A stretch of 64,000 nucleotides of DNA from Bowmanella pacifica (lineage in GTDB: Bacteria > Pseudomonadota > Gammaproteobacteria > Enterobacterales > Alteromonadaceae), in NCBI RefSeq assembly GCF_014645355.1, contig NZ_BMLS01000001.1, positions 1,302,001 through 1,366,000 of the forward strand, in the 5' to 3' direction. The notes under the pieces are model-generated. The model worked only from the letters and a program-made list of their open reading frames with translations, was not told where the DNA came from and searched no databases. Position 1 is the stretch's first letter; every line of letters begins with the position of its first letter. Made by a program: the position numbers and the translations under genes. This document shows positions 63,030 to 64,000 of the stretch, one piece after another.

Positions 63030-63560
63030 ATGGCCGAGCTTTTTCAACAGCATAAATTGCAACCATCCTTATTGGATCGGCTGACCGATGACGTATTGCT
63101 GCAACAAACGCCCCAGGGAGAGTCACATCAGGCTTCCGACAACATAGAAAAGTTTTTCATCAGCGCACGAAAGTTGCGGGAGGTGGTAATTCGCGATCTA
63201 TCCTGGTTATTGAATTCGGTGAACCTTGAAACTGTAGAGGATCTGACGCCTTATCCTTATGTTGCGCAGTCGGTAGTGAATTATGGCGTACCTGAATTAA
63301 CCGGCAGCATCGTCTCGCAATTGGAGCCTTCTCAACTGCAGAAAAAGCTGCACCGCATCATCCTATGTTATGAGCCGAGAATTCTGCCAGCTACCCTTCA
63401 GGTCAGGGTAAAAAAAACCGGCCAGATGTCCAGAAACGCCCTGCGCTTTGAAATTGAGTGTGATATTTGGGGCCAACCTGTGCCAGAGCACCTGAGCGTC
63501 CAATCTGAGCTGGATTTAGATACCGGCGCCGTTACCTTGCATAAGCAAAAAGCGGGTTGA
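63030..63560 (+). CDS. tssE: T6SS baseplate protein TssE
   Basis: A 176-residue gp25-like baseplate protein. Family motifs are PSLLDRLTDD near the N-terminus, RDLSWLLNSVNLE, and VAQSVVNYGVPELTGS; the C-terminal region has the EPRILPATLQVRV segment of the gp25 lysozyme-like fold. AAGGA precedes the ATG. tssF begins one base after its stop. Confidence 0.94.
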   Translation: MAELFQQHKLQPSLLDRLTDDVLLQQTPQGESHQASDNIEKFFISARKLREVVIRDLSWLLNSVNLETVEDLTPYPYVAQSVVNYGVPELTGSIVSQLEPSQLQKKLHRIILCYEPRILPATLQVRVKKTGQMSRNALRFEIECDIWGQPVPEHLSVQSELDLDTGAVTLHKQKAG

Positions 63561-63561
63561 T

Positions 63562-64000
63562 ATGGATCCGCTCTTTCTCAAACATTATGAACGGGAACTG
63601 CAATTTATTCGCGAGATGGGGGCGGAGTATGCCACTGAGTTCCCACGTATAGCAGGACGTTTAGGGATAGAGGGCGTGGAAACCTCAGACCCTTATGTCG
63701 AAAGGCTGTATGAAGGTTTTGCATTTTTGGCTGCCCGTTTACATATGCGCATTGATGCAGAGTATCCCAGGTTTACCCAAAACCTGATGAACATTCTCTA
63801 CCCGCAATATCTGGCACCAACCCCATCCCTGGCCATAGTACAAATTACCCCGGAGCCCCAGGCCAGCCTCGAACAAGGTTGTCTTATCCCTCGGGATACC
63901 GCGCTAAAAGGGAATCGCAGAGAAGGGGATCAAAGCGCCTGCGAATACCGCAGTTGTCACGATGTTACCCTATGGCCGGTCGCCATTAGCGAAGCCAGTT
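63562..64000 (+). CDS. tssF: T6SS baseplate protein TssF, 5' part only
   Basis: The gene runs off the right edge; 146 codons are present. The N-terminus MDPLFLKHYERELQFIREMG and FPRIAGRLGIEGVETSDPYVERLYEGFAFLAARLHMRIDAEYPRFTQNLMNILYPQYLAP is the standard TssF start. Complete TssF proteins are about 580-630 residues. It starts one base after tssE, so the two are translationally linked; tssG is expected next. Confidence 0.95.
   Translation, partial: MDPLFLKHYERELQFIREMGAEYATEFPRIAGRLGIEGVETSDPYVERLYEGFAFLAARLHMRIDAEYPRFTQNLMNILYPQYLAPTPSLAIVQITPEPQASLEQGCLIPRDTALKGNRREGDQSACEYRSCHDVTLWPVAISEAS

Noticed and set aside
1-64000. Insertion sequences, prophage, integron or CRISPR array
   Set aside because: No transposase, integrase, phage structural gene outside the T6SS, or regularly spaced repeats were found.

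Overview
The window looks like a chromosomal segment of a marine gammaproteobacterium, most likely an Alteromonadales member (Alteromonas/Aestuariibacter/Lacimicrobium-like). This rests on protein character, on conserved neighbourhoods also known from enteric genomes (ubiD-fre, ilvGM-D-A with comM/yifB, ilvY-ilvC, proB-proA, rph-pyrE-yicC, srkA near dsbA), and on marker families such as TIGR02647, DUF2750, DUF3014, DUF1285 and choice-of-anchor H. The species is inferred, not shown. I saw no tRNA, rRNA, CRISPR array, insertion sequence or prophage.

Layout. 1-7.0 kb: a TetR regulator with its own palindromic operator, a small membrane protein, ccoG (cbb3 oxidase copper/maturation factor), srkA, a cobalamin riboswitch with btuB, and dsbA with an unusual CPAC active site. 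7.0-11.9 kb: fre-ubiD, TIGR02647 and DUF2750 genes, ubiK and a GlxA-type AraC regulator. 11.9-25.6 kb: branched-chain amino acid genes. ilvL-G-M-D-A lies on the minus strand, with a clear leader peptide and attenuator and no ilvE; the divergent ilvY/ilvC pair lies further right. Between them are a TRIC-type channel, comM, a PEGA/FGE-like envelope protein and a DMT transporter. 25.7-29.7 kb: a 1301-residue secreted multidomain protein that ends in a GH19-like (chitinase/lysozyme fold) domain. 29.8-42.6 kb: housekeeping and accessory genes, namely a MOSC protein, a sigma factor with a four-helix membrane partner, proBA, a sterol-desaturase-like oxygenase, DUF3014/DUF1285, a PAS chemoreceptor, a secreted amidohydrolase and a lipoprotein. 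42.6-48.8 kb: dps, two small genes behind a Fur-box-like site, tusA-pyrE-rph, yicC, an XRE regulator, a choice-of-anchor H protein, a DUF4440-like protein and an alkyltransferase-like (ATL) protein.

49.0-64.0 kb: a type VI secretion system (T6SS) in two plus-strand blocks. The first is tagH(FHA)-tssJ-tssK-tssL(OmpA)-tssM-tagF, encoding membrane complex, baseplate adaptor and post-translational control. The second is tssA-tssB-tssC-hcp-tagJ-tssE-tssF, encoding sheath, tube and baseplate; it runs off the right edge inside tssF. The blocks are separated by a 98-codon minus-strand gene of unknown function and a 336-bp AT-rich region carrying repeated TTGCTGA motifs, which probably holds the promoter of the second block. 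FHA protein, TagF and TagJ together resemble the Pseudomonas aeruginosa H1-type class; tssG, clpV/tssH, vgrG and any ppkA/pppA would lie outside the window.
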